Below, in pieces: positions 51,136 to 59,924 of a DNA stretch of 64,000 nt (position 1 is its first letter; each line of letters begins with the position of its first letter). The stretch is from Opitutaceae bacterium (GTDB taxonomy: Bacteria; Verrucomicrobiota; Verrucomicrobiia; Opitutales; Opitutaceae): positions 1 to 64,000 of the forward strand of contig JANQSC010000081.1 in assembly GCA_028284235.1 (NCBI GenBank), given 5' to 3'. A model generated the notes under the pieces. It was not told the origin of the DNA and did not search any database. It saw nothing but the letters and a program-made list of their open reading frames with translations. The position numbers and the translations under genes were made by a program.

Positions 51136-51173
51136 TTGTACCCCTTGTAACCATGGTACAACTAATCCATAAT
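51136..51173 (+). promoter_or_regulatory. gntR promoter with overlapping operator
   Basis: -35-like TTGTAA (51145-51150), a 17-base spacer and -10-like CATAAT (51168-51173). The -10 ends 5 bases before the gntR ATG, so transcription should start at or next to the A of the ATG (leaderless mRNA). The spacer is covered by TTGTAACCATGGTACAA (51145-51161), and TTGTACC/GGTACAA (51136-51161) is a second symmetric pair. This is a plausible GntR autoregulatory site. Confidence 0.55.
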
Positions 51174-51178
51174 CCGAT

Positions 51179-51559
51179 ATGGAAATAGTCATCGACATGG
51201 AAGACTCAGCCCCGCTGTTCGCCCAATTGATCAACCAGATCAAGGAGGCGGTCATGAAGGGCAACGTTCATCCCGGCGACGCGCTGCCGCCGATTCGGCA
51301 ATTAGCGAACGACCTGGAGTTGAACAACAAGACCGTGGCCAAGGCCTATCGCCTACTGGAACGGGACTCGATCATTCAAACAAGAGGGTACCGCGGTACT
51401 TTCGTGCATCCAGATGCCAAGGACAACTGCGACTTCGATCTGAACGCTCTGGTAAGCGAACGTCTGTCTGAAACCATCAAACAACTGCGCGAATCCGGAG
51501 CGACGGATTCCGAAATCCGAATCGCCTTCGGAGAAATAATGAAAACTCGAAATCTTTAG
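51179..51559 (+). CDS. Short GntR-family regulator (YtrA type)
   Basis: 126 residues. The N-terminal winged HTH 'PLFAQLINQIKEAVMKGNVHPGDALPPIRQLANDLELNNKTVAKAYRLLERDSIIQTRGYRGTFV' covers residues about 12-78. The C-terminal about 45 residues are helical, too short to bind a ligand, as in the YtrA subfamily. YtrA proteins usually control an adjacent transport operon; here only one membrane-protein gene follows, 2 bases downstream. Probably autoregulated via the palindrome over its promoter. Confidence 0.92.
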   Translation: MEIVIDMEDSAPLFAQLINQIKEAVMKGNVHPGDALPPIRQLANDLELNNKTVAKAYRLLERDSIIQTRGYRGTFVHPDAKDNCDFDLNALVSERLSETIKQLRESGATDSEIRIAFGEIMKTRNL

Positions 51560-51561
51560 TT

Positions 51562-52416
51562 ATGGAGAACCTAGCATTTAACAACCTCATATTCTGCGTC
51601 CTATTCCTAGGCCAAGCAACGTTGATCTCGTTCTACTATTCCAGACGCATTGTCACTCGTATGGAACGTATATTGGAAGATTATCCACCTTCTGAATACC
51701 CGAAGCTCTACCCGCGACCAATACAGCGATACGAGAAGAGCCATCGGAACTTCCGTTTGCTAAACAACGCCATCTTCGCTACAGGGCTGATCTTAACCGC
51801 CGTGTTCCTCGTGGTTCCACGAAGCGGGGAATGGGATCACGCCTACTCGACGTGGTACTTTCTTCTTCAGATCTCGCCCGTAGCGCTTTTGGACTTTCGG
51901 GCAATGAAGGAGTTTCGACTCATGCGGGAGACTAACCGCAACAAGAAGCGCAAGGCTGACTTGCACCCTCGAAGCTTATTCGATTTTCTTACGCCACTTG
52001 CGTTTGGGGTCTCAATAGCGACCTATATAGGATTCATCGCGCTGATCCTTTACGTCCGCCAATTCAACTTCCCCTGGTTCGGCGGATACCTCAACATCGT
52101 GGGCATAACCGCGCTCAACTTGTTTCTAGCGATCTTCATCTATCGCCGTGTCTACGGGAAAAAAATCGACCCCTACCAGGCCCACGAGGACCGTATGGTC
52201 CAAACGACTACGATAGTGAATTCGCTCGTTTCCGTAAGCGTCGCCGCCACTTTGTTCATAGCCGTAGAGATAATTCTAGCAGCGTTCGAAATGCGTCATC
52301 TAAAGCCCGCTACGCAGTGCGTCTATCATTTGCTTATCGCCACGCTTTGTCTCCGAGTCTACCTGCCGAAAAAGCGGGATTTCGAGGTCTACCGACAGGA
52401 TCTGGTCCCGAGGTGA
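51562..52416 (+). CDS. Multi-pass membrane protein of unknown function
   Basis: 284 residues with about seven hydrophobic segments (starting 7-24, 66-85, 97-113, 153-175, 186-204, 220-245, 252-268). No ATPase or known transporter motif is visible. The cytoplasmic loop contains 'ETNRNKKRKADLHPRSLFDFLTPLAFG'. It starts 2 bases after gntR and must be co-transcribed with it; it is probably the regulated target. Confidence 0.75.
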   Translation: MENLAFNNLIFCVLFLGQATLISFYYSRRIVTRMERILEDYPPSEYPKLYPRPIQRYEKSHRNFRLLNNAIFATGLILTAVFLVVPRSGEWDHAYSTWYFLLQISPVALLDFRAMKEFRLMRETNRNKKRKADLHPRSLFDFLTPLAFGVSIATYIGFIALILYVRQFNFPWFGGYLNIVGITALNLFLAIFIYRRVYGKKIDPYQAHEDRMVQTTTIVNSLVSVSVAATLFIAVEIILAAFEMRHLKPATQCVYHLLIATLCLRVYLPKKRDFEVYRQDLVPR

Positions 52417-52534
52417 AAAGCGACTGCGAGACAGCGCCATCCCGTTTCCGGATCGTAGTCCGAGCGACTTCTCTGAACTGTAGGGATCGTTCACCCACAA
52501 AGGGCAGCCATCCCATTCAAAACGACTCGCTACA

Positions 52535-53491
52535 TCACCGGGTATTCTTAAACGGATTCTCCCAATTCGATATTTCGTCTCTAACCTCAATTAACTTTTT
52601 CAGCGAATAGTCGTTTCCGAGAAGAGTCACGAGATCCCATGCCCCGTTCCGGGTCAGCCGCATGTTAACCGGTAGCTCCCGTACATCGCCATCCAGTATT
52701 TCATAGGCCTTTTTCGAGCCCGTTACCTCGACTATATCCGTTCGAGAAGTAATTGAGATTTGCCCCAGTGGCTTATCTTTCTCAGACATACTCACAAAAT
52801 AGTTCGGGTGCCATCGCTCTTCCTTGTTGTAGAACACAATATAGTCCAGTTTTCCGCCTCTGACACTGATAGCGACACTGCTCCCTCCATAGCTACTGTG
52901 ATCAATATAGAAGTCGTCGGTAAATTCATTAGCCAATTCATAGAAATGTGGATTAAACACAATCGACCCAACTAAAACGACCATTATAAAGCCCACGCTC
53001 ACGAGGTACTTCACAAACGCGCTCGGAGGCTTTTCCGGCGTCTCGTTTTCCCCTAAATCCACCCCCTCGGTAACAGGTTTTTGAGGCAACGCTTCCGCCT
53101 TTTCTTCAACGGTTCCGACAACCGCGCTTTCTCTGATTGAGGAGTCAAAACCTCTCCCAGGCTTCGCAACATTTGTACACGCAACTCGCATCAATCCGAG
53201 AAGGTAATCCGCATCGGTTTCCTTCATCCAATAAAGTTGCAACCGGTGGGCATCGCCAAAGCTCTTCCCCCACTCTTCAACTACGAGGTCACTTTGACTT
53301 TCATTGATTTCATCACGCCAATATACGCGAACGTTTTCAAAATTCAATCGCCTTACCCTACCGCCCTCGCGATAGGAAAAGCCGTGTTCGTCTACTTCGT
53401 ATACCGTAACGAGATTCGAAGGCAGGATTTTCGAAAAATCGAACTTCAGTCCAATACGCCTCAAGGGGCTTTCCACAATCCGGTACTTCAC
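52535..53491 (-). CDS. Single-pass membrane protein of unknown function
   Basis: 318 residues from a GTG start. A cytoplasmic N-terminal half has a beta-rich segment ('TVYEVDEHGFSYREGGRVRRLNFENVRVYWRDE', residues about 29-60) similar to small PH-like domains. One membrane helix lies at about 164-181 ('VKYLVSVGFIMVVLVGSIVF'). The external half has no recognisable motif. The 15-base gap to dgkA upstream of it on another transcriptional order makes co-transcription with dgkA possible (dgkA reads into it). Confidence 0.6.
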   Translation of the reverse strand: MKYRIVESPLRRIGLKFDFSKILPSNLVTVYEVDEHGFSYREGGRVRRLNFENVRVYWRDEINESQSDLVVEEWGKSFGDAHRLQLYWMKETDADYLLGLMRVACTNVAKPGRGFDSSIRESAVVGTVEEKAEALPQKPVTEGVDLGENETPEKPPSAFVKYLVSVGFIMVVLVGSIVFNPHFYELANEFTDDFYIDHSSYGGSSVAISVRGGKLDYIVFYNKEERWHPNYFVSMSEKDKPLGQISITSRTDIVEVTGSKKAYEILDGDVRELPVNMRLTRNGAWDLVTLLGNDYSLKKLIEVRDEISNWENPFKNTR

Positions 53492-53506
53492 AACGCCATA
53501 GGCCTT

Positions 53507-53848
53507 TCAAAGTCGTTTAGAAACGAGCAAGACGAAAACGGCCAATGCCGTGATTGACGCGATCAAGACCGCTCCAGCCGCAATATCCTTAACCCTCCTA
53601 ATCCGTTCCCTGCGCTCTTCAGTAACTTCATTGGCGAGCTCTTCAATCGCTGTATTCATCGCTTCGGCTGAAAGTACAAAGCCGATGCAAATTGCAACCG
53701 CCATCCACTCGACAGCGTCAAATCCCAGCGCAAATCCGAAACTGAGGATTGCGATTGCAGCGACGACTTGAATCTTAGCGTTTGCTCCTAAGGAAACGAA
53801 CTCCCGGATCCCGCGAAACGCGTTTGCAAACGAGCGGAACAGCTTCAT
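53507..53848 (-). CDS. dgkA: Diacylglycerol kinase (DgkA family)
   Basis: 113 residues from the ATG at 53848. Three membrane helices and the conserved 'FANAFRGI..F....AN.KIQ' and 'SAEAMNTAIEELANEV..E......K.IAAGAVLI' blocks identify the DgkA/undecaprenol kinase family; the 'E-x-x-N-T-A-I-E' catalytic loop is at about residues 65-72. It phosphorylates diacylglycerol or undecaprenol in the inner membrane. Its ATG overlaps the TGA of the DUF805-like gene (ATGA), showing translational coupling. Confidence 0.93.
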   Translation of the reverse strand: MKLFRSFANAFRGIREFVSLGANAKIQVVAAIAILSFGFALGFDAVEWMAVAICIGFVLSAEAMNTAIEELANEVTEERRERIRRVKDIAAGAVLIASITALAVFVLLVSKRL

Positions 53849-54303
53849 GGCTCGCTCGTGTCCCCCGTTTTTTTCGTTTCGCTCAGCCGTTTTCCGGAAA
53901 ACGTATTCGAAGGAACTGCAAGTAAAAGGACAACGACCAGCAGCCCCAGGCCAGGCACAAGCTGCAACAGTAGTATCCAGGGATTCCAACCCATGTCCCT
54001 GGCCCTCGGAATATCCAGGGCAATCGTTTTGAATGTGAGCGCCAAAACGCTCCAACCGATCATGGACCACGGCTGGACGCTTGGGAATAGCTCCAGCAAG
54101 GCCCCCACGGCAATCAATGCAACCGCAAATAGGATGAACCGAATAGCAAATCGCTTACGTTCTAGTCGGACGGGGAAGAGCATGCCGATTTCTGATTCAA
54201 AAAGAGGGAACGATACCACACCAAATTTGAAGAATTGGGACGCGAAGTACAATGGAATCCTGATGAACCAAAAAAAGCAAACGACCTCGTAGAGAGCTAA
54301 CAT
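53845..54303 (-). CDS. DUF805-like membrane protein
   Basis: 152 residues from the ATG at 54303; an upstream TTG at 54312 is less likely. It has about four membrane segments and the 'LDIPRARDMGWNPWILLLQLVPGLGLLVVVLLLAVPSN' block near the C-terminus that defines its relation to the island protein at 39376-39708. The function is unknown. It forms an ATGA-overlapping operon with dgkA and is divergent from the DUF2975-XRE pair; an operator-like repeat lies 10 bases upstream of its ATG. Confidence 0.7.
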   Translation of the reverse strand: MLALYEVVCFFWFIRIPLYFASQFFKFGVVSFPLFESEIGMLFPVRLERKRFAIRFILFAVALIAVGALLELFPSVQPWSMIGWSVLALTFKTIALDIPRARDMGWNPWILLLQLVPGLGLLVVVLLLAVPSNTFSGKRLSETKKTGDTSEP

Positions 54304-54313
54304 CAAAGACAAA

Positions 54314-54333
54314 TTTATTGAATAACGATAAAT
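54314..54333. promoter_or_regulatory. Operator-like repeat, copy 1
   Basis: TTTATTG-AATAA-CGATAAAT, a 20-base imperfect inverted repeat, located just upstream of the DUF805-like start. An equivalent sequence is at 54357-54376. Likely bound by the XRE protein encoded at 55020-55241. Confidence 0.55.
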
Positions 54334-54356
54334 TTCGATTGACAGATCGATTTCTA

Positions 54357-54376
54357 TTTATTGTTTTTCGATAAAT
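54357..54376. promoter_or_regulatory. Operator-like repeat, copy 2, overlapping a start codon
   Basis: TTTATTG-TTTTT-CGATAAAT, identical to copy 1 outside the 5-base centre. It overlaps the first two bases of the DUF2975 ATG, so binding would block transcription or translation initiation of the DUF2975-XRE operon (autoregulation). Confidence 0.55.
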
Positions 54377-55013
54377 GAAAACGCAATCTCGGTCTCTGAA
54401 CTTACTTAAGCTTCTGCTCGCCATTGGATGGTGGGTCACGATTCTGGGCGCCGCTTTGGTGTTAGTGTTTGGAACTTTGGCGGTAATCAATCCGGGAGAG
54501 TTCCTCGACGTGAAGCTGACCGGAATCGCGGGCTCGGTCGACTCCAGCTCCTTGTCGGCAGTCACCCGCGACGGGCTGTTGACGAAAGTGGAGTTTCACG
54601 AACCTGTGCGGCTGAAAATAGAAGTGCCCGTCGAGCATTGGGAATCGCGACGGGTAATAGTCGCGCTTGGCGGAATCGTTTTTCTGGCCCAGCTCGCGCT
54701 CGCTCTATTTTTCCTGCGCTTTCTTCGTCAGATCGTATGGAGCGTCGAAGAGGGGGACCCGTTTGTGTCGCAAAATGCGAAGCGGCTTAGGATGATGGGA
54801 GTGATCATGATCGCTAGCGCATTCGTCGGGGCTTTGCTTAAATTCGCCGTGAGCGGCTACGCGGATGCGGTACTGCGGCCTACGGGCTTCAATCTGGATG
54901 GCCACTTTGGCCTAGACTTCAATACGATCATCCTTGGGTTGAGCGTGATCGCCTTGTCCGAAGTATTTCGAATCGGGACCCAGATGCGTGAAGAGCAGCA
55001 ACTGACAATCTAG
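54375..55013 (+). CDS. DUF2975-family membrane protein
   Basis: 212 residues with four membrane helices (about 18-38, 96-116, 139-158, 180-200) and an external loop of about 55 residues after helix 1. The cytoplasmic sequence 'FLRQIVWSVEEGDPFVSQNAKRLRMMGVIMIAS' is the DUF2975 signature. These proteins are almost always encoded with a small XRE regulator (as in B. subtilis YoaS-YozG), and here one follows after 6 bases. The membrane protein probably senses something and controls the regulator; the signal is unknown. Confidence 0.88.
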   Translation: MKTQSRSLNLLKLLLAIGWWVTILGAALVLVFGTLAVINPGEFLDVKLTGIAGSVDSSSLSAVTRDGLLTKVEFHEPVRLKIEVPVEHWESRRVIVALGGIVFLAQLALALFFLRFLRQIVWSVEEGDPFVSQNAKRLRMMGVIMIASAFVGALLKFAVSGYADAVLRPTGFNLDGHFGLDFNTIILGLSVIALSEVFRIGTQMREEQQLTI

Positions 55014-55019
55014 ACGACG

Positions 55020-55241
55020 ATGCCGATTGAAGTAAGACTGGCCGAACAAATGAAGGCGAAAGGCGTGAGCCTGACCGAGCTCTCGGAACGCGTGGGGCTT
55101 ACGCTTGCCAACCTTTCCATTCTCAAAACCGGGAAAGCCAAAGCCATTCGATTCACCACTCTTGAAGCCATTTGCCGGGAACTCGACTGCCAACCCTCCG
55201 ACATTCTTATATACACCAAGGATGAAGACTGCGATTCGTAA
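55020..55241 (+). CDS. YozG-like XRE-family regulator
   Basis: 73 residues, entirely a single HTH domain: 'LAEQMKAKGVSLTELSERVGLTLANLSILKTGKAKAIRFTTLEAICRELDCQPSDIL'. It is the Cro/CI type with the extended C-terminal part seen in YozG-like proteins. It is paired with the DUF2975 gene (6-base gap) and probably represses its own operon and the divergent DUF805-like/dgkA operon through the two 20-base repeats. Confidence 0.92.
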   Translation: MPIEVRLAEQMKAKGVSLTELSERVGLTLANLSILKTGKAKAIRFTTLEAICRELDCQPSDILIYTKDEDCDS

Positions 55242-55369
55242 CTCAGCCTCGCCACTTGTCGCTAGTTCATCTTTGCAGCGCCGATTGCGAACCCACGAGA
55301 CACTTCCCCAAGGCTCAAGAGAGAAAGCGAGTCGAAACGCGTCATTATCGACCAAAAGGCATGGCAGCC

Positions 55370-58177
55370 TTACGGCAAGACCACGCCCACTCGAAAGAAT
55401 GTCGTAGGTCCCGACTCTACCGGCAAACGCCAGTCGTGCGTATCGTAAATCGGGTCTTCCGTCGGCGACATCGACCTAGATGCGGTTGAACGATTCCAGT
55501 CTCCGCCTGCGAGATCTTGGGTCCACTCGATCACGTAGACAGCGCCCGCGTTATCGCTATTGAGTCCTGTATAAGAAATCACAATACCGCTTTCCTCTGC
55601 CGCTATGGTAGCGGCGTTCGCGAATTTCTCAGCATCCAAGGCGTCGCCTCCCAGCGCGAATTCCAGAAAGTCCGACTGCCCATCCTCGTCCCAGTCCGAA
55701 TCGAGTTTGCCCGTGAGCCCTTGGCTGCTGGCGTACTGGTTCCAGTCATCGTCAGGAACGAAAATCGAAGTGGGTCTTCCAAAAAACTCCGCCTCCCACC
55801 CCTCCGCGTAGTACGTGTAGTGTACAGAGACGTTTTCGCCGAACTCGGGATCGAGCCCTACGGGTGGTTCTTCACCCAAGAAATAAACGTCGGCGAGCTG
55901 GGTGCACAACCGAAAGGCGCGACTGCCCAGCCAAAGCAAGCTCCTCGGTAGAACGATAGTCGCGAGCGAGGCGCATCCTTCGAACGCAGATTGCCCAATC
56001 CAAGTGACACCATGTGGGATGCTCACCTGCACGAGACTGGAGCAACCCGCGAACGCACCCCTGATGATCAGTTCGAGCGACGCTGGCAATGTAACAGACT
56101 CGAGGCCGACGCAATTGCTAAAGGCGTTCGCTTCAATCTCCTCTAGCCCATAGGCAAAGTCTAAATTCGTCAGCCCCACGCAGCCCGAAAAAGCGCCCTC
56201 TCCAATTCTCCTCAACGAAGCGGGAAACGCCACGTCCGAAAGCGAGGAACAGTTCCTAAACCCACCCCATTCGATCACCTCCAACGACTCTGGCAATACG
56301 ATTGCCTCCAGTTGATGGCAATTCCCGAACGTTCGCGACTCGATTGTCCCTAGTCCCGCGGGAAGCGATACACTCACCAAATTACCGCACCACTCGAACG
56401 CTCCCCAGCCAATCGACTCGACGCTGTCCGGGATCGAGACCGAACTCAAACCACCGCAAAAGGAAAACGCTTCGGAGCCAATCGAAACTACCGAGTCCGG
56501 AATTGAAACGCTGGTCAAGCCGTTCAGTCCGGAGAAAACCGAATCCTGAATCGCTGATACGGTCCCGGGAATGTCATAGTGGCCGGACTTGCCGAATGGA
56601 AACAACACGATCGACCCGCCTCCGTCCGTAAACAAAACCCCGTCAACGCTATCGAAATTCAAATTGGGTTCCGCGACTGATATCTCCACTAGATTGTCGC
56701 AGTCATTGAAAACGCGTGATCCAAGCGTCGACACAGTAGTAGGAATCGTAATACTAGTTAAACTGTCGCAATCCCAAAAGGCGCGCTCTCCAATCTCCTC
56801 CAAACCTTCGTTGAGAGTCACGGACTGTAGCGAATCGCAGGCGCCAAAAGCCTCCAGGCTGACGACTCGAACGGAGCTTGGAAGCGCCACGGCGACCAGG
56901 CTGTCGCATTCCCAAAATGCCCCGACACCAATCGTCTCCAAACCCAAAGGCAGTGCAATACTCGCCAGTCCGACGCAATGCGCAAACGCGCTCTCGCCGA
57001 TCGTCTCCAATGTACTCGGCAAGGTAACGCTCGTGAGGAGAGGACATTCGCGAATTGAGTCGTCGCCCAGCGTCACAACTCCTTCCGGTATAGCGATATC
57101 AGCGAGGACGGAGCAGTTCCGTATCGCCGAGGTTTCGATTATTCGCAGAGAACTGGGGAGGTCGAGCGTCTGAATTCCTTCACATCCCCAAAACGCCCCA
57201 ATACCCAATTCAACGAGACCATCCGGCAGCTCGATTTCGGACAGACCACGGCAACCGAAAAACGCGTAGTCTCCAATCCGCTCTACGCCACTCGGAACCG
57301 AAAACTCCCCCGTTCTTCCAGCTGGGAACTGCAGCAATTCATCGCCTGTAATGTCGTACAGGATACCATCGACGCTTGCGAACGCTGTGCTCCCCGGATC
57401 CACATTGTATATCTGCATGGCATCGCAGTCCAGAAACGCAGACCCTTGGATCTCCATCACTGATGCCGGAATAGATATTTGGTCCAAGCTAACGCATCCA
57501 TGAAAAACGCCGTGGCCGATCGAGGCGATGCCATTCCCTAGAGAAACATCGATCAGGGAATCGCACCCGAAGAAAACCGAGTCCACAAGCGATTGAACGG
57601 AATCCGGAATGGAGATGCTGAGCAGACTGCTGCACCTCCAAAACGCTCCCCATTCGATTGTCTCGACACCTTCGGCAATAGCGACTGTTTCAAGCGCCTC
57701 GCAATTCGCGAAGGCGGAGCGACCGATCGTCTCCACAGTTCCAGGGATAGACACACTCGCAAGGCTTTGGCAAAAATAGAAAGCATCCTCCCCAATGTAT
57801 TCAAGATTTGGTGGCAAATTGACACTCGCCAGATTGTCGCAGCCCGAAAACGCCTGATTCCCGATTTGAGTGACGCTGTCTGGCAGCGTCACGCTCGTGA
57901 TCGTATCGCAGTTGTTAAACGCCGAGCTGGCAATGACCACCGTCGGAAACCCCTCGAAACTAGCGGGGATCGTCACGACCGGCTCGCTGCAATCGTAGCC
58001 GAGAACGATGGCTTCGTTGTTGTCGATCGTATACTGAACACCATCGACCGTCCCCTGCCCGACTAGCGACACGTGAGACAAGGCAAACGCCCCAATAAAC
58101 ACCATCGACTTGACCAGCGGCTGCAAACACGCCGTTGGCCTCAAGAGGTGATGGATTCCAATTCCTACCTTCATCAA
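55370..58177 (-). CDS. BspA-type leucine-rich-repeat exported protein
   Basis: 935 residues with a long signal peptide (about 1-41, cleavage near 'SLVGQ'). More than 25 tandem LRR_5 units of about 23 residues ('I..sAF..C.sL.sv.lP..le.Ig'), for example 'IGRSAFANCEALETVAIAEGVE' and 'IGESAFAHCVGLASIALPLGLE', run from about 70 to 765. The C-terminal 130 residues contain 'DSDWDEDGQSDFLEFALGGD' plus a beta-sandwich-like end, the same module as in the giant protein at 122-4861. BspA-like LRR proteins are surface adhesins. The partner is unknown. Confidence 0.92.
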   Translation of the reverse strand: MMKVGIGIHHLLRPTACLQPLVKSMVFIGAFALSHVSLVGQGTVDGVQYTIDNNEAIVLGYDCSEPVVTIPASFEGFPTVVIASSAFNNCDTITSVTLPDSVTQIGNQAFSGCDNLASVNLPPNLEYIGEDAFYFCQSLASVSIPGTVETIGRSAFANCEALETVAIAEGVETIEWGAFWRCSSLLSISIPDSVQSLVDSVFFGCDSLIDVSLGNGIASIGHGVFHGCVSLDQISIPASVMEIQGSAFLDCDAMQIYNVDPGSTAFASVDGILYDITGDELLQFPAGRTGEFSVPSGVERIGDYAFFGCRGLSEIELPDGLVELGIGAFWGCEGIQTLDLPSSLRIIETSAIRNCSVLADIAIPEGVVTLGDDSIRECPLLTSVTLPSTLETIGESAFAHCVGLASIALPLGLETIGVGAFWECDSLVAVALPSSVRVVSLEAFGACDSLQSVTLNEGLEEIGERAFWDCDSLTSITIPTTVSTLGSRVFNDCDNLVEISVAEPNLNFDSVDGVLFTDGGGSIVLFPFGKSGHYDIPGTVSAIQDSVFSGLNGLTSVSIPDSVVSIGSEAFSFCGGLSSVSIPDSVESIGWGAFEWCGNLVSVSLPAGLGTIESRTFGNCHQLEAIVLPESLEVIEWGGFRNCSSLSDVAFPASLRRIGEGAFSGCVGLTNLDFAYGLEEIEANAFSNCVGLESVTLPASLELIIRGAFAGCSSLVQVSIPHGVTWIGQSAFEGCASLATIVLPRSLLWLGSRAFRLCTQLADVYFLGEEPPVGLDPEFGENVSVHYTYYAEGWEAEFFGRPTSIFVPDDDWNQYASSQGLTGKLDSDWDEDGQSDFLEFALGGDALDAEKFANAATIAAEESGIVISYTGLNSDNAGAVYVIEWTQDLAGGDWNRSTASRSMSPTEDPIYDTHDWRLPVESGPTTFFRVGVVLP

Positions 58178-58278
58178 GTTTCGCTCTCAAAGCTACGGGA
58201 CGTGCAACGAGAATTCAAATTTAAATTCCAAAACCAGCAGCAGGTAACCTACATACTCCGCGCCGCGTCTGTTCAAGC

Positions 58279-59004
58279 ATGCCTACCAGACGACGCTTTC
58301 TCGCGTTCCTCGCCGCCCTCTTTCCGACCTTGGAACGCTCGGCGACCGGCGAACGCCATTCTTCAACTGAAACAGATGCTGAGGAGGGCTCCTGCGAGCT
58401 GACGACCACCGCGATCGACGGCCCCTACTACGTAGACGAAGCATTCGTCCGAACCGATATTTCGGAAGACCGGGAAGGGATTCCGCTTACTCTGAATCTC
58501 AAGATCATCGACGCGGAAAACTGCGCCCCGATTCCAGACGCCATCGTCGACCTCTGGCATTGCGACGCCCTCGGCAACTATTCGGGATTCCCGAACGCCG
58601 ACCCGGACGAGTTTCCCGACATCAGAAACGGCGCGAACGCCACAAGCGATCTCAAATTCTGCCGCGGTCGCCAGACGACCGACTCGAACGGCATCGTTCG
58701 CTTCCAGACGATTTTTCCAGGATGGTACACGCCCCGAACTGTCCATATTCACCTCAAAGCGTTCCTCGACGACAAAGAAGTGATTGGAACCCAGCTCTAC
58801 TTCCCCCAGGAGTTGAACGACGAAATCCTAGGTGGAGAGTCGCCCTACGCGCAACGAGGGAAAAGTCCGTATCAAAACGATGGCGACATGGTAATCAATC
58901 GGTCAGGGGGATCCACGAACGCCTGGCCCGCCGTAAAGCGAAGCGACGACGGCGCGATTCACGCCACCCATACGATCGTTGTGAACAAGTCCCCGGCCGG
59001 ATGA
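58279..59004 (+). CDS. Intradiol ring-cleavage dioxygenase-like exported protein
   Basis: 241 residues. The N-terminus 'MPTRRRFLAFLAALFP' has a twin-arginine-like signal (R-R-R-F-L). The mature part has 'DGPYYVDEAFVRTDISEDREGIPLTLNLKIID' followed by 'CAPIPDAIVDLWHCDALGNYSGF' and 'GWYTPRTVHIHLKAF', which are the intradiol dioxygenase Fe(III) ligand regions (Tyr, Tyr, His, His). Export via Tat fits a metal cofactor loaded in the cytoplasm. Catechol-type substrates are expected, but many exported members have unknown substrates. A 12-bp-stem hairpin follows. Confidence 0.88.
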   Translation: MPTRRRFLAFLAALFPTLERSATGERHSSTETDAEEGSCELTTTAIDGPYYVDEAFVRTDISEDREGIPLTLNLKIIDAENCAPIPDAIVDLWHCDALGNYSGFPNADPDEFPDIRNGANATSDLKFCRGRQTTDSNGIVRFQTIFPGWYTPRTVHIHLKAFLDDKEVIGTQLYFPQELNDEILGGESPYAQRGKSPYQNDGDMVINRSGGSTNAWPAVKRSDDGAIHATHTIVVNKSPAG

Positions 59005-59006
59005 AA

Positions 59007-59038
59007 TTCGGCAGCCTGAAACCCTCCAGGCTGCCGAA
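59007..59038. terminator. Bidirectional hairpin between convergent genes
   Basis: TTCGGCAGCCTG-AAACCCTC-CAGGCTGCCGAA is a perfect 12-base stem with an 8-base loop. It lies between the stops of the dioxygenase-like gene and the ompW-like gene. No U-run is present on either strand. Confidence 0.65.
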
Positions 59039-59062
59039 ACGCGCTCCCCGTTCGCGAGCGAA

Positions 59063-59701
59063 CTAAAAACTCCAGGTCGCCCCAAAACTCCACAGCAGCG
59101 GATCGAGCTGGGCGTTGGTCAACTTCGCCCCACCCGCGGTCACGTCCGACTCCAAATCGATCCACTTGACGCTTCCGTCAAGCTTCCACTTCTCGTTCAA
59201 GTCGTAGCGAAACCCCGCTCCCAACGCCACTCCGACGCTGCTGTCTTCCAAGTCGAGCGGGATTCCCGCGACGCTCAAACGCTTGTTAGTGATCCAAGTA
59301 AAGTTCAATCCTCCCGAAACATAGGGCACAAACGCCGAATCATTCTCGAACTCGTACACCAAACTCAAAGTCGGCGGCAAGTGCTCCAAACTCCCCAGCT
59401 TGCCTACTCCAGACAAGAACACGCTGTGCTTCTGCGGAGTGGTCAAAACCAGCTCCGCCAACAGGTTCTCCGTGAACGCATACGTGATGTCGATCTCCGG
59501 TATCAACTTGTCCTCCACGGATACCGCCCCCTCCGCGAAGTCGATTCCCAGGGCTGAGAACGCGTCCGAGTCGTCCGCAGTTTCAAGAAAGGCCGCTCGA
59601 AGCTTGATCGACCAAGTCTTGGGCTCCGCCCCCTGAGCAAACGGAACCGATGTCGTGGCCGCTACCAACGCGGCAAGAACTAGAGTGAGTTGTTTTTTCA
59701 T
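59063..59701 (-). CDS. OmpW-family outer-membrane protein
   Basis: 212 residues with a signal peptide ending 'FAQGAE'. It has eight amphipathic strands and the OmpW sequence landmarks 'WSIKLRAAF', 'PEIDITYAFTENLLAELVLTTPQKHSV', 'LPPTLSLVYEF', 'PYVSGGLNFTWI', 'GVALGAGFRYDLNEKWKLDGSVKWIDL', ending in 'WSFGATWSF'. The terminal Phe is the BAM recognition residue. OmpW forms a small hydrophobic channel; the physiological ligand is unclear. Confidence 0.93.
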   Translation of the reverse strand: MKKQLTLVLAALVAATTSVPFAQGAEPKTWSIKLRAAFLETADDSDAFSALGIDFAEGAVSVEDKLIPEIDITYAFTENLLAELVLTTPQKHSVFLSGVGKLGSLEHLPPTLSLVYEFENDSAFVPYVSGGLNFTWITNKRLSVAGIPLDLEDSSVGVALGAGFRYDLNEKWKLDGSVKWIDLESDVTAGGAKLTNAQLDPLLWSFGATWSF

Positions 59702-59924
59702 GAGTTGTGTATCTGATTTACGATTAGATCTACTAATTTAAATACTGCACAATATTAGCTAGTCAACTCGCTCACGCACTGCAAACGCAGGTATTCAGAA
59801 CGCTTATCCACCTCATCAAAGAAGGTTCAAACACGACGATAATTCGCGTCCTCCACCGCTCATCTATAAACCCAAAGATCGATCGAGATAGCGACGATTT
59901 CGACAAGGCGTCGGCTAAGCCAAA

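Noticed and set aside
53507..54070. Longer start for the dgkA product (187 residues)
   Set aside because: The extra N-terminus overlaps the DUF805-like gene out of frame and has no membrane or catalytic features; the internal ATG with the ATGA overlap is the natural start.
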